38,685 nucleotides of DNA from Candidatus Bathyarchaeota archaeon (GCA_012515445.1 JAAYYI010000046.1:1-38685); one strand, 5' to 3'. Positions 25,661 to 34,332 are shown, counted from the stretch's first letter. Numbers and translations are program-made. The notes: generated by a model not told the origin, from the letters alone.

Positions 25661-25847
25661 CTTCGCCCGTAAACAGCCGCTAACCAAACGTAACGAAGAA
25701 AAAACAAAAATTAAGTGCTTACACAATAACACGTCAGGCACAGCAACTCACCCCAAACATAAAAACCAAAACAGAAGATTCTATAAAATTCAGTAGTTGA
25801 AATACAATGAAGGGAAGGTTGGGATTATATTCAATAGAAGAACAGTA

Positions 25848-26099
25848 TCAGGCTTTGCCGAACCACTTCTCAAACCAAGCCGAGTACATTCCCATGCACT
25901 CTTTCTGGTAAGACTCTTCGCTCTCTTCTTTCAGACAGCTGGCAAGCTCCAAATTATGCAGAAGCTCCTCCTTAGCCTCCTGCATTACCGCATTTACGTC
26001 ATCTAGCATGTCGTTGCCGCCGGAAGCGTAATCTTTTGTTGCCTGACGCAGAAAAGCCCGTTTACTCTTGATTAGTTGCTCTATTTTGCCCTCACTCAT
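25848..26099 (-). CDS. Small helical hypothetical protein
   Basis: An 83-aa protein from ATG 26099 (MSEGKIEQLIKSKRAF); an ATG five codons upstream is also in frame. It is charged and almost entirely helical, with two Cys (LELASCLKEE, KECMGM) and a C-terminal aromatic end, WFEKWFGKA. No domain is recognised. It follows the DNA glycosylase gene after a short gap on the same strand and probably shares its transcript with the EF-2-like gene. Function unknown. Confidence 0.65.
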   Translation of the reverse strand: MSEGKIEQLIKSKRAFLRQATKDYASGGNDMLDDVNAVMQEAKEELLHNLELASCLKEESEESYQKECMGMYSAWFEKWFGKA

Positions 26100-26136
26100 A
26101 GCTACACCACGCATTCAAATGCCAGCCGACGCCATT

Positions 26137-26997
26137 TTAACGTTGTGTTCGCTCGTAATGGTAGAGGTACTCCTGCGCGTAACCAGCATACTGCCCGAAG
26201 TATCCTCTTGCGAAGTCACCGATTTTTAAGTATTCTTTGTTAGTCAAGGTTTGGCGGCTCTGTAACCGTTTCACAAGCTCAGAAGACAGCTTATCAGAGT
26301 AATGGTTGAGGATAACCCGCTTAACCCACACGTCAACAGGGAAGGCTTCGGTTTTATCCAGCGAAAACAGCAGTACACAATCCGCCACCTTCAACCCCAC
26401 GCCCATAAATTCCAGTAGCTTCGAGCGCGCCTCAAGATACGGCAGCTGTCTTAAACTGTTAAGATCAAAGTTTTCGTCTACGATTTTCTGGGCGGTTGCT
26501 TTGACATATTTAGCTCTGAAACCCAAGCTGCATTTCCGCAATCCGATCTCGCTTGCCAACGCCAACTGCTCGGCAGTGGGAAAGAGGTGGAATGCTTTGC
26601 CGTCGAATTCGCGTTCTACGCCAAAGAGGCTAGACATTTGCTGTAACATGTTTTCTATTGCAGGGATATTCTTCTGGATCGAGCAGATAAAGCCCACGAG
26701 GCAGTTCCAGGGTTCCTGCCGCACCAACCGAAGCCCAGCATACTGCTTGAGTGCAGTATGAATGTAACTATCCCTATCAACACAGCGGCCTATCTCCGCT
26801 AAATCATCATCTAACCTGAAATAGTACCGCACAAATCCCTCGTCTGCGCCTTCAAACTCGAGTTCGCAGCCGCACTGACGAATTTTTAAGACTTTGTCAC
26901 CGACGACGCCGTACCACCAGCCATCCAGCTTCTGCCAACGGAACACTTGACCGCAGCAAAGCGAGAAATCAAGATCAAACGGTACAGTAAGCCGCAT
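26137..26997 (-). CDS. OGG1-type 8-oxoguanine DNA glycosylase
   Basis: A base-excision repair enzyme (286 aa) with the N-terminal OGG domain (FSLCCGQVFRW, about 11-21) followed by the helix-hairpin-helix/GPD fold. The HhH reads LLEFMGVGLKVADCVLLFSL, where the Lys after GVGL is the expected Schiff-base nucleophile. The catalytic Asp is in FPVDVWVKR. The motif GFRAKYV, also seen in human OGG1, is present. It would excise 8-oxoguanine opposite C and cleave the abasic site. It lies only 2 bp after the EF-2-like gene, which suggests co-transcription. AlkA-type specificity cannot be fully excluded. Confidence 0.88.
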   Translation of the reverse strand: MRLTVPFDLDFSLCCGQVFRWQKLDGWWYGVVGDKVLKIRQCGCELEFEGADEGFVRYYFRLDDDLAEIGRCVDRDSYIHTALKQYAGLRLVRQEPWNCLVGFICSIQKNIPAIENMLQQMSSLFGVEREFDGKAFHLFPTAEQLALASEIGLRKCSLGFRAKYVKATAQKIVDENFDLNSLRQLPYLEARSKLLEFMGVGLKVADCVLLFSLDKTEAFPVDVWVKRVILNHYSDKLSSELVKRLQSRQTLTNKEYLKIGDFARGYFGQYAGYAQEYLYHYERTQR

Positions 26998-26999
26998 AG

Positions 27000-29123
27000 C
27001 TACTGTTGCTCCATAAACTTCTCTGGCTTAGGAACCTCCGACGCTAAACCCTTACGCCTGCGTAGTTCAGCGATGACTTCTGCCGCCTGTTTTTTCGGCA
27101 TCTTTTCCCAGTGATCGAATAGTGACTGCCAAACCGCCCGGCCTGATGTAGCCGAACGCAGTTCCTTGGAGAACCCAAAAGTTTCCGCCACTGGAATATA
27201 ACCTGTGATCTGGGCTAAGAGGCCTTTCTGCTCGTAACCTGTGACTTTTCCACGCTTCGTTTGCAGGATACGGGAGGATTCGCTTGAGAGCTCCGAGGCA
27301 ACAGTTATTATGATCTTGTAGATTGGCTCAAGCAGTGTTGGGTCAGCGGTTAGGAAGCTTGCGAATACTGCTTTGCCGACGCCGCGCATAACCTCCGAGT
27401 TGCCCTCTGCGTCTGCGGCAAGTTCCAAGTCGATCAGGTCCACCTGTATATGGCGCATCGGTTCACCGCAAAGTGGACCCGCTTTGCAGGCGTACTCGAA
27501 CCCCGCGATTATCGCCTCAAGCACATCCTCAGATAACGCATAGGTTTTTGCGTTGTAATCCACCAGCGTATTGCGCTGCTCGTCAAGCGACAGAATAGTG
27601 CCCCGGTCTTCAGCCATGTAGGCGCCGTGCTCCTTCTCGGATTCAACCTGTACCCAGAAGCTGCTGCGTTTATCCGGACTTTTAGCCAGCGCCGTCGCCC
27701 CATCCTTCTGGATAGTCTCCATGTAGACGACTCGGGGAGAAGAAACCGTCACTTCTAAGCCTTCAGCCTTCAACTGGTTAATCGCAACTTCAAGATGCAA
27801 CTCGCCCATGCCGCTAAGCAGGTACTCCCCCGTATCCTTATCCACTGCAGCTTTGAGGTTCGGGTCCTCAGCCGACAGCTTCTCAAGCGCCTTCTGTAGC
27901 GCTTCGATATCCTGGGGGTTCTTGGGTTCAACGGCCAACGTGACGACGGGTTCTGAAACGTATGTTATGGCTTCAAAAGGCATCATACCCGCTCCATTTG
28001 AGAGGTCTACCAGTGTTTGCCCAGCGGAAGCCCTACCTGCCAGCGTAAGCGTAGCCAAGTTGCCGGCGGATACTTCAGGTACCTCTTCACGCATCGCGCC
28101 CATGTCAACCGAGACCGATTTAACTTCGATTTCGCTTAAGGCCTCGATGATACGCAGCTTGTCTGCTTTGCGTATTTTGCCGGAGAAAAGCCGACCTGAT
28201 GCTATAGTGTCGCCTGCTTGATCGGTATGCACGTTGGTGATAAACATCACCGCGGGGCCGCTGTCGCTGCAAGCCACCAAAGCGGCGCCAGTTTGTGAAT
28301 TCAGGCGGCCGTCCCATATGCCGCCGATACGGTAACCCTGCGCCTCCCTTGGGTTAGGCACAGATTTGATAGCCATCTCAAATATTGCCTCGTAAACCGG
28401 CAGGGATTTTTTGAGTTTGGCGCCGTCACCGTCCTTGTAAGCCCTAATGATATCCGAAAACTTGACGTCATGCCGCTTAGCCATATCTAATGTGAAGCCC
28501 CAGCCGTACAACGCCGCACCGAAAGCAACGTTGCCCTTTGCCGGACTGATCTTCCAAAGCGACTTATACTGACCCTCAGCATAGAGCTCAATTAAGTCGT
28601 TAAAGGTGCCGATTATGTGGTCCAGCTTTTTCTGCAACTGCTCCTCGTTAAGCTGCAATTCGGTGATTAAGCGGTCGATTTTGTTAATGAAAAGTACGGG
28701 ACGGACCCGTTCTTTGAGCGCCTGCCGCGTCAGAATCTCGGTTTGCGCCATAATCTCCTCTACCGCATCCACGACGACTACTGCTCCGTCGATAACCCGG
28801 AGCGCACGGGTGACTTTGCCCGTGAAGTCCACGTGTCCCGGCGTGTCAACGAGGTTGATAATGTAGGATTTGCCGTTTGGGCTGTAGAGAAGTGAGATGT
28901 TAGCGGTTTTAATGGTGATTTTTCGTTTCTGCTCTTCGTCGAGGTAATCCAGCACCCTCGCCACGCCAGCCATCTGAGGCGAAAGCAACCCAGTCCCCGC
29001 AAGCAAACTATCTGCCAAGGTGGTTTTTCCGTGGTCAATATGGGCGATTATGCCTATGTTTCGTATGCAGTCTTTGTTGCCCATTAACTGCTGGATTTGG
29101 CTGATTTGTCTGAACCGCGGCAT
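27000..29123 (-). CDS. EF-2-like translational GTPase lacking the diphthamide motif
   Basis: A 707-aa homologue of archaeal elongation factor 2. The GTPase domain is complete: AHIDHGKTT (G1), DTPGH (G3), NKID (G4), and the N-terminal lead RFRQISQIQQLM...CIRNIG is EF-2-like. Domains II-V are all present (GMGELHLEV, GYIPVAETFGF near the C-terminus). Domain IV is aberrant. Canonical archaeal EF-2 has DAIHRGPAQ, whose His becomes diphthamide; here the region reads ADAEGNSEVMRG and Gly574 occupies roughly that place, two residues shorter overall. The other tip loop SPNKHN is SPDKRS (482-487). Switch I has RKITI where RGITI is usual (Lys68). Such features match the EF-2 paralogues reported in Asgard archaea and Korarchaeota. 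A normal EF-2 must be sought elsewhere in the genome. Confidence 0.9.
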   Translation of the reverse strand: MPRFRQISQIQQLMGNKDCIRNIGIIAHIDHGKTTLADSLLAGTGLLSPQMAGVARVLDYLDEEQKRKITIKTANISLLYSPNGKSYIINLVDTPGHVDFTGKVTRALRVIDGAVVVVDAVEEIMAQTEILTRQALKERVRPVLFINKIDRLITELQLNEEQLQKKLDHIIGTFNDLIELYAEGQYKSLWKISPAKGNVAFGAALYGWGFTLDMAKRHDVKFSDIIRAYKDGDGAKLKKSLPVYEAIFEMAIKSVPNPREAQGYRIGGIWDGRLNSQTGAALVACSDSGPAVMFITNVHTDQAGDTIASGRLFSGKIRKADKLRIIEALSEIEVKSVSVDMGAMREEVPEVSAGNLATLTLAGRASAGQTLVDLSNGAGMMPFEAITYVSEPVVTLAVEPKNPQDIEALQKALEKLSAEDPNLKAAVDKDTGEYLLSGMGELHLEVAINQLKAEGLEVTVSSPRVVYMETIQKDGATALAKSPDKRSSFWVQVESEKEHGAYMAEDRGTILSLDEQRNTLVDYNAKTYALSEDVLEAIIAGFEYACKAGPLCGEPMRHIQVDLIDLELAADAEGNSEVMRGVGKAVFASFLTADPTLLEPIYKIIITVASELSSESSRILQTKRGKVTGYEQKGLLAQITGYIPVAETFGFSKELRSATSGRAVWQSLFDHWEKMPKKQAAEVIAELRRRKGLASEVPKPEKFMEQQ

Positions 29124-29173
29124 AGCTGAACACGTAAAACAGGCATATTTGAAGTGATGTGGCTTTTATCTTT

Positions 29174-29884
29174 TTATTCTGAAAGGGGTTGGCTGTGCTG
29201 ATTAGAAGTTGCTGGATAGAACTTTTTAGACTGTTTTATACTGTTGACAACTTGGTTCATCTTCACCAAGTTGAATGTCACCGTTACATAAGTTACCGCG
29301 GAAAACACGATTGCCGCCGCCAAAGGCGCATACAGTGTCGATAACAGCAATCCATCGGTTAATCCGTTTCCCCCAATTACTGCACCAACATAGTATGGGG
29401 AATAAACTAAGTCAACAGCGAAAAGCGAGAGCGGAACACAAACCATCGTTAACGCCAACGAAGCAAACATGCTCGCATGTAACCCTCTGCTGGGTCGGGG
29501 ATAGAGGTTAACGCTGGCAGCAACTACGCTTACTAAGAACGCGTATAGCAGCGGGTAGCCTGCGACGCCGTCGGCGGTCTGGCGGCAGATGGTAAAAGCC
29601 AGAATCGTAGAAACTGAAAAAACTAAAGCCAGCCTCTTGAATGGAGACTTCGCCAACTTTAGAAATAAAGCTGCGAATACTGGCGCTAATAACAACGGGA
29701 CAACAGCGCCATAGATGTCGACTCCCAAAGTCTTCGTTATCATAAATAGCGCATAAGCAGGGTAAGCTGCGTAGTAATCTCCGAAGGCGCCGACTGCAAG
29801 TATACCCAGAGTCGCCACTACCACACCCAGAAGGGCAACAGCGGCAGACCTAATGTAGGCAATAACTTCAGCGCTGACTGGCAA
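29174..29884 (-). CDS. Multi-pass membrane protein, unknown
   Basis: A 236-aa protein with about six to seven hydrophobic helices, beginning AAVALLGVVVATLGILAVG, and a polar C-terminal tail (about 205-236, SIKQSKKFYPATSNQH). A glycine-containing segment, AVIGGNGLTDGLLLSTLYAPL, distantly recalls small DUF1614-like archaeal membrane proteins, but I am not confident. No transporter signature or catalytic residue is apparent. It lies 50 bp upstream of the EF-2-like gene on the same strand, so it could be the first gene of that operon. Confidence 0.65.
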   Translation of the reverse strand: MPVSAEVIAYIRSAAVALLGVVVATLGILAVGAFGDYYAAYPAYALFMITKTLGVDIYGAVVPLLLAPVFAALFLKLAKSPFKRLALVFSVSTILAFTICRQTADGVAGYPLLYAFLVSVVAASVNLYPRPSRGLHASMFASLALTMVCVPLSLFAVDLVYSPYYVGAVIGGNGLTDGLLLSTLYAPLAAAIVFSAVTYVTVTFNLVKMNQVVNSIKQSKKFYPATSNQHSQPLSE

Positions 29885-30002
29885 ACAGCTTCACACCCAA
29901 AACAACGGCGGCGCCGTTATAATTGCATTAATACGTCACTTTTGGACACACGACTATGCGGAAAGGCTTTTCTCTTTCAGAGCCCCCTTCTTTGCTGATA
30001 CT

Positions 30003-30779
30003 ATGCCTAAATCAGCCATCGTCCCAATAGCGGAACTCGCAGCGGAGCCATACGCTTCTGTCGTGTGCTACCCGAGGGCAACCCCTGCCGAGATACAGGT
30101 CCGCTTAGAGGAACTGCAGGAGCTGGGCGTGGAAGCCATAGAGTTCATCGGTACAACTTCAGCGCATGTTATGCAGGTCTACGGCAAAGGCTACGTCGGC
30201 ATAGTCGTAATTGCGCAGGTTAATGGCCAGCGGCTGGCGCTTAAAATGCAGAGGGTTGATTCAGACCGCGAAAGCCTCGAGAGGGAAGCTGAACTGCTGG
30301 GCAAAGCAAACTCGGTAGATGTGGGGCCAAAATTCATCGCGGTAACAAAACATTTTCTACTAATGGAGCTAATAGACGGCGGCTCACTTGAGATGTGGCT
30401 GCAAAACCATCAAGACCCAGCCGAAGTCCGCAACAAAGTCACCGACATCTTGGAACAATGCTGGCGCCTCGACGAAATCAGCCTCGACCATGGAGAAATA
30501 AGCAAAGCCCCAAAACACCTCCTCGTTAACAAAGACGGTAAACCCTGCATCGTCGACTTCGAGACCGCTAGTACAACACGCAACGCCTCCAACGTGACTT
30601 CGGTTTGTCAGTATCTGTTTCAAGGCCAAAGCGAAGCCTGCAAAGCAATCGCACAGGCCATAGGCGAAAGACACCGCGACGAGCTGGTTTCTGCATTAAG
30701 GAAGTATCGGAAAGAACCTAACCGAATAAACTTCGAAGCACTGCTACATCAATGTCTGGTGCAGCATGCATTATTTTAA
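30003..30779 (+). CDS. Predicted Ser/Thr protein kinase-like protein (COG2112 type)
   Basis: A 258-aa small kinase-fold protein. It has a Gly-rich loop (YGKGYVGIVVIA, about 60-71), the ATP-binding Lys in LALKMQR, a hinge near LLMELIDGG, a catalytic-loop equivalent LDHGEISKAPKHLLV (about 161-175) and a metal-binding VDFETAS. The usual catalytic Asp of HxD/HGD is Glu in HGE, and DFG is DFE, which agrees with my recollection of this archaeal family, so activity is uncertain. The substrate is unknown. The DUF2283-like gene follows within about 25 bp and may be co-transcribed. Confidence 0.75.
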   Translation: MPKSAIVPIAELAAEPYASVVCYPRATPAEIQVRLEELQELGVEAIEFIGTTSAHVMQVYGKGYVGIVVIAQVNGQRLALKMQRVDSDRESLEREAELLGKANSVDVGPKFIAVTKHFLLMELIDGGSLEMWLQNHQDPAEVRNKVTDILEQCWRLDEISLDHGEISKAPKHLLVNKDGKPCIVDFETASTTRNASNVTSVCQYLFQGQSEACKAIAQAIGERHRDELVSALRKYRKEPNRINFEALLHQCLVQHALF

Positions 30780-30805
30780 ATATTTAAAGCGTAAAGTTGC
30801 CTGTT

Positions 30806-31048
30806 ATGAGTGCTGTAGCTTTCGATGCTCGAAAGGTGCTTGAGCAACTTGAAACCAAATATGGCCTAACGTTACCCCGTAAAGTGATAACCATAGACTA
30901 CGACAAAGATGTTGGCGACCTCTTCATACGATTTAAGAATACTGAAGCTACAGAGGGCGAGCCGACAAGCGACGGAAAAGCTATCGTTCATTACGATAAA
31001 AATGAAAAAATAGTTGCAGTGGAAATAACTGATGTGACTGCTTTCTAA
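30806..31048 (+). CDS. DUF2283-like small protein
   Basis: An 80-aa protein whose core, ITIDYDKDVGDLFIRF, and later AIVHYDKNEKIVAVEI, match the DUF2283 pattern (a YDxxxDxLYI strand followed by a second strand with D/E-x-I-V-A-I-E-I). Such proteins often occur near toxin-antitoxin genes, but nothing like that is visible beside it. ATG 30806 is chosen over a TTG three codons earlier. Its last 4 bp overlap convergent purP. Confidence 0.7.
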   Translation: MSAVAFDARKVLEQLETKYGLTLPRKVITIDYDKDVGDLFIRFKNTEATEGEPTSDGKAIVHYDKNEKIVAVEITDVTAF

Positions 31049-32130
31049 GCGACTACTTCGTGTAGCCTTTTCTGCTTAACAGCTTCTTTTAGTTCCATTG
31101 CGATGCGTCTGCCCATGTACATGTTCTCGCCGTAACGAAGGTACGCGTATGGTGAGGTGCCGATGCCGACGTTGGTGCCTGCGACTATGCGCGCGCTGAT
31201 TTCGAAGCAGTAGATTTTAAGGTCGTCTGTGATGACGGTTTCGAGGCAGAATGGCCCGATGATGCCGGGCGGCGCAAGCTCTTCGGCTTTTTTGTGGACG
31301 TTTTCGCCCATGCGCATGATTTCTGGCAGGAGGGATTCTCGGAGTACGATTGGGAAATTGCCGACTACCGTGTATGTTGGGGCCACATCGATTTCAAGCT
31401 GCTGCTGCGCTGGGATTTTGCCGATGCTGTCCACTGCGGATTCATAGCGACGATCCATAGCGAGCAGTTCCACGTCGTTGTTAAGTATACTGCTGAAGTA
31501 GCTGGGGTACACGTTAACGCCCAGAGCGTATTCTTGGAGGTGAACGGTTTCGATGTCCTGCTTAGTTACTAAACCGCGCTTCATCATTTCCTCAGCTTTC
31601 TTGTAGAAGCCCTTTGGAGTGTTAGCAAGGAAGTAGCCTCTACCCCCTTTTGCGCCCTGCAATTTGGCGATAACAAGGCAGTCGATGTCATCAGGGCTTT
31701 TGAATGTTGCTGGTAAGCGTAGGCCAGCTTGGCGCAACCATTCTTCCTGTGATTTGCGGTTGGCTTCCCAGTGCAGCAGCTGACGGTTGCCCAGCATGGG
31801 GACTTTGAGGCTATCGGTTAACTGCTCTGTGCTCAGGTACGCGGTGAATGAGCCATGCGGAATCAAAACCACGTTAAGCTTGCGTAAACGATCTTGCAGT
31901 TGTTCGCTGAGGAGTTCGGTGAAGTCTTTAACTATGATTAACTCGTCTACGAGGGGATACTTCTGGTACATGATGGCGTCTTTTTCTTTGCAGATGCAGA
32001 CGGTTCGAAACCCCTCTTCTTTGGCGCCCTTGAAAATGTTAAGAGAACTATGGGAGCCCAGCGTGCCGATTGAGAGTTTGGATTGATCGTATTTCTCGAT
32101 GATTTTACCGACTGCTTGGGCGTCTATCAT
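31045..32130 (-). CDS. purP: 5-formaminoimidazole-4-carboxamide ribotide synthetase (PurP)
   Basis: PurP converts AICAR, formate and ATP to FAICAR, the archaeal alternative to the folate-dependent PurH step. The 361-aa ATP-grasp protein opens with an N-terminal DUF1246-like domain (IGTLGSHSSLNIFKGAKEEGF, residues 21-41). It shows the ATP-grasp Gly loop KLQGAKGGRGYFLA (about 172-185) and the C-terminal DUF1297-like segment ending FEISARIVAGTNV and GRRIAMELKEA. All hallmarks of the canonical subgroup are intact. It is the last gene of the purC-purP2-purP operon, 2 bp after its paralogue. Confidence 0.88.
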   Translation of the reverse strand: MIDAQAVGKIIEKYDQSKLSIGTLGSHSSLNIFKGAKEEGFRTVCICKEKDAIMYQKYPLVDELIIVKDFTELLSEQLQDRLRKLNVVLIPHGSFTAYLSTEQLTDSLKVPMLGNRQLLHWEANRKSQEEWLRQAGLRLPATFKSPDDIDCLVIAKLQGAKGGRGYFLANTPKGFYKKAEEMMKRGLVTKQDIETVHLQEYALGVNVYPSYFSSILNNDVELLAMDRRYESAVDSIGKIPAQQQLEIDVAPTYTVVGNFPIVLRESLLPEIMRMGENVHKKAEELAPPGIIGPFCLETVITDDLKIYCFEISARIVAGTNVGIGTSPYAYLRYGENMYMGRRIAMELKEAVKQKRLHEVVA

Positions 32131-32132
32131 GT

Positions 32133-33233
32133 TTAAGTTACCACATCTTGGAGTCTACGTTTTCGGATTGCGCGTTTGATTTCCATAGCGACACGTTTGC
32201 CCGGGCCAACTTCAGTGCCGTACTTGTACTTCATGTAAGGCGAGGTTGGCTCGACACATGGACAGCCGGGTACGCGTGGACTGACGTCGAATATCTTGAA
32301 TTGCAAATCTTTGGTGACTGCGCCCTGAAGTGCGAAGAGCCCGATCATTCCCGGTGGGAACTCTTTGTGGCACACAGAAACCCAGCGTTCGCCGGCTTCG
32401 AAGACTTTTTCTAGCTGGCTTTCGCGCATTGTTGCTCCCGAGTGGCCGATCTCGATGTTCTGTGTGGCAACGTTGAGTTCAAGCTGCTCTCTTGCAGGCA
32501 GATCAAGTACGCCGTCTAGGTCTGTTTGGATACGTCTATCGAATCCTAGGAGGTCGATCTCGTCGGTTAGGGGTGAATAGAAGTAGTTAGCGTTGAATTT
32601 CGCGCCTAAAACGTATTCTTCGATTACTGATTCCTCTAAGGCTTCGCGTGTTATGATTCCTGCTTTGATACGTTTTTCTGCTTCACGCTCGTATTCCTCG
32701 GGTGATGATGCGTAGAAGAAGGCGCGCTCGATTGTTCGGCCTTTCTCGGCGACTTTAACGATTACGGGGCGGTCGATTTCTTTTGGTGACTTGAAGGCTA
32801 AGGGCAGCTGGATGCCTGCTTCTTTTAGGAGCCAAAGCTGGTTTTTGGGTGCTGTGCGTTCCTCGGTTTTGAGTAGCCAGCGGTTGCCCATGAGTGGGAC
32901 TTCGAATTTGTTCTCGATGGCTTCGTAGCCTGCGTAGACGCTGAAGCTGCGGTTCGGAACAAAGATAGTGTTTAGTTCCTGTATTTCCTTGACTGTTTCC
33001 GGCTTGGTTATATCGCTGAATTGGTCGAGGAAGATGAATTTGTCAAAGATGTTTCGGTAGTAGCGGGCATAGGTTTTTTCTCTTCCGTTCTGGCAGACGA
33101 CAACGGTTTCGAATCCTTCCTGCTTTGCGCCGGATGCTATTTCAAGAGCGGAGTGGCTACCTAATACGCCTATTCGGATTTTTTCGGGGTCATAATCCAT
33201 GAGTAATTGCTTGATTTTTCCTTCCATATTCAT
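32133..33233 (-). CDS. PurP-like ATP-grasp ligase, divergent paralogue
   Basis: A 366-aa protein sharing PurP architecture: DUF1246-like start (GVLGSHSALEIASGAKQEGF), ATP-grasp middle and DUF1297-like end (KRVAMEIKRAIRKRRLQDVV). Two active-site regions differ. The GAKGGRGYF loop is replaced by VAEKGRTIERAFFY, and EISARIVAGTN by DVSPRVPGCPC. Many archaea carry a second PurP-subfamily gene of uncertain function, and this fits that group. It may work with PurP as a partner or act on a related substrate. The start overlaps the purC stop by 4 bp, a sign of translational coupling. Confidence 0.8.
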   Translation of the reverse strand: MNMEGKIKQLLMDYDPEKIRIGVLGSHSALEIASGAKQEGFETVVVCQNGREKTYARYYRNIFDKFIFLDQFSDITKPETVKEIQELNTIFVPNRSFSVYAGYEAIENKFEVPLMGNRWLLKTEERTAPKNQLWLLKEAGIQLPLAFKSPKEIDRPVIVKVAEKGRTIERAFFYASSPEEYEREAEKRIKAGIITREALEESVIEEYVLGAKFNANYFYSPLTDEIDLLGFDRRIQTDLDGVLDLPAREQLELNVATQNIEIGHSGATMRESQLEKVFEAGERWVSVCHKEFPPGMIGLFALQGAVTKDLQFKIFDVSPRVPGCPCVEPTSPYMKYKYGTEVGPGKRVAMEIKRAIRKRRLQDVVT

Positions 33234-34288
33234 ACTTTTTCACCCATAAATGCTTTGTAATCGTCGATAACCTTCGACAGCGCTGGTGAGTCGAAGAACC
33301 GTTTGCCGGTCATCTCGTTGGCGACGGACATGTACATTTGACTTATGATCTTCTTAAGTTTTGGATCAAGCTTTGGAGGTTGCGATTTGCAGAGTGCTTT
33401 CCAATCTTGAATGCCTCTGGTTTCCATTTCCTTCTTCGCCTGCTCCAAATCGCTGTACCATGAGGTTTGCTTGTAGAATTGGCGTGCAACCTCTTTACTG
33501 ACGTGTACGCCGTTAAATGTAAATCTGCACTCGTCTAGTGTGCCTAGTACGTCTACGAGCATGAGTCCTCGGTTTTCGTCGAAGGCTAACTCGATTTTGC
33601 CATCCTCGTTTTTGAGGCCTGCGTTGCCCGCGGCTTTAGTGATTGTCTGGTCAGCCTTTAGCAGGACATCTTTGACATCTACTAATTCGGCTTCTGTTAA
33701 GCCTGCTATTTTCTGTGCCTCAGCCCAAGTGACGTAACGGTCGGTTTCCTCGAGCTTTGTGGATACGTCAAAAATTGGTTTTTGGAGGGTTTCTCCGGGT
33801 TGGGGTTGGCGATCAAAACCTAGGTCTGCGAGCGTTACTTTGCCTTGTGCGAGGCGTTTGAAGACTGATGAGCCGTCTGGCAGGCCGTTTCTGTAGATAA
33901 TTTCAAGAGGTATAAGACAGTTTCTAAGGTTGGGTGTGTAGATGCTGTAGTCGTGGACGATTTTGCCGTTAGCCACGTTTGCGGTTGGTTTATAGACGTT
34001 AACCAATGCGACTTCCATGATGCTTGAGGGCTCTTTCAGGTCCCCGATTCTTACGACTTGTCCGTCCTGGTTTACGAGGCCGCGGTAGTGGGTTTTTATG
34101 CCCAGTTTTTCTAGTTGCTCAAAGCAGTATGCACCCATTGTGCAGAGAGCAGCGCCTTTGCTTTCGATGTGATCAGGCATTTCCCCCCAGTCAAACACGC
34201 TGTACCGGTCTGAGAATAGGAACCTGCCTGTTCCCATAGCTGTCTGGGTTGGTTTAGCCATTACTTGTAGGTCTTTTACGCTGCCCAT
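33230..34288 (-). CDS. purC: SAICAR synthetase (PurC)
   Basis: Phosphoribosylaminoimidazole-succinocarboxamide synthase, which joins CAIR and Asp using ATP in purine synthesis. The 352-aa protein has the family's early motif FLFSDRYSVFDWG (about 23-35) with KG following (HIESKGAALC), and a central LIPLEIIYRNGLPDGSS (about 126-142). FDENRGLMLVDVLGTLDE, which carries the ATP/metal-binding acidic residues, also fits. The length is longer than the ~240-aa bacterial form and suits archaeal versions. It heads the purC-purP2-purP operon, whose TATA-like GATATAAG (minus strand, 34325-34332) lies about 37 bp upstream. Confidence 0.88.
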   Translation of the reverse strand: MGSVKDLQVMAKPTQTAMGTGRFLFSDRYSVFDWGEMPDHIESKGAALCTMGAYCFEQLEKLGIKTHYRGLVNQDGQVVRIGDLKEPSSIMEVALVNVYKPTANVANGKIVHDYSIYTPNLRNCLIPLEIIYRNGLPDGSSVFKRLAQGKVTLADLGFDRQPQPGETLQKPIFDVSTKLEETDRYVTWAEAQKIAGLTEAELVDVKDVLLKADQTITKAAGNAGLKNEDGKIELAFDENRGLMLVDVLGTLDECRFTFNGVHVSKEVARQFYKQTSWYSDLEQAKKEMETRGIQDWKALCKSQPPKLDPKLKKIISQMYMSVANEMTGKRFFDSPALSKVIDDYKAFMGEKV

Positions 34289-34324
34289 CTATACTCGCTC
34301 TTGCTGTGAATATTTCTTTTTGTA

Positions 34325-34332
34325 CTTATATC
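34325..34332 (-). promoter_or_regulatory. TATA-like element of the purC operon
   Basis: The minus strand reads GATATAAG, 37 bp before the purC ATG, giving a predicted leader of about 12 nt. In the same divergent region a 7-bp inverted repeat, AATCCGC/GCGGATT (34375-34381 with 34412-34418), lies upstream of both purC and the CorA-like gene. Confidence 0.4.

Noticed and set aside
25807-25911. Plus-strand mini-ORF starting MKGRLGLYSIEEQYQA
   Set aside because: It lies mostly antisense to the small gene at 25848-26099 and has no promoter or ribosome-binding support.
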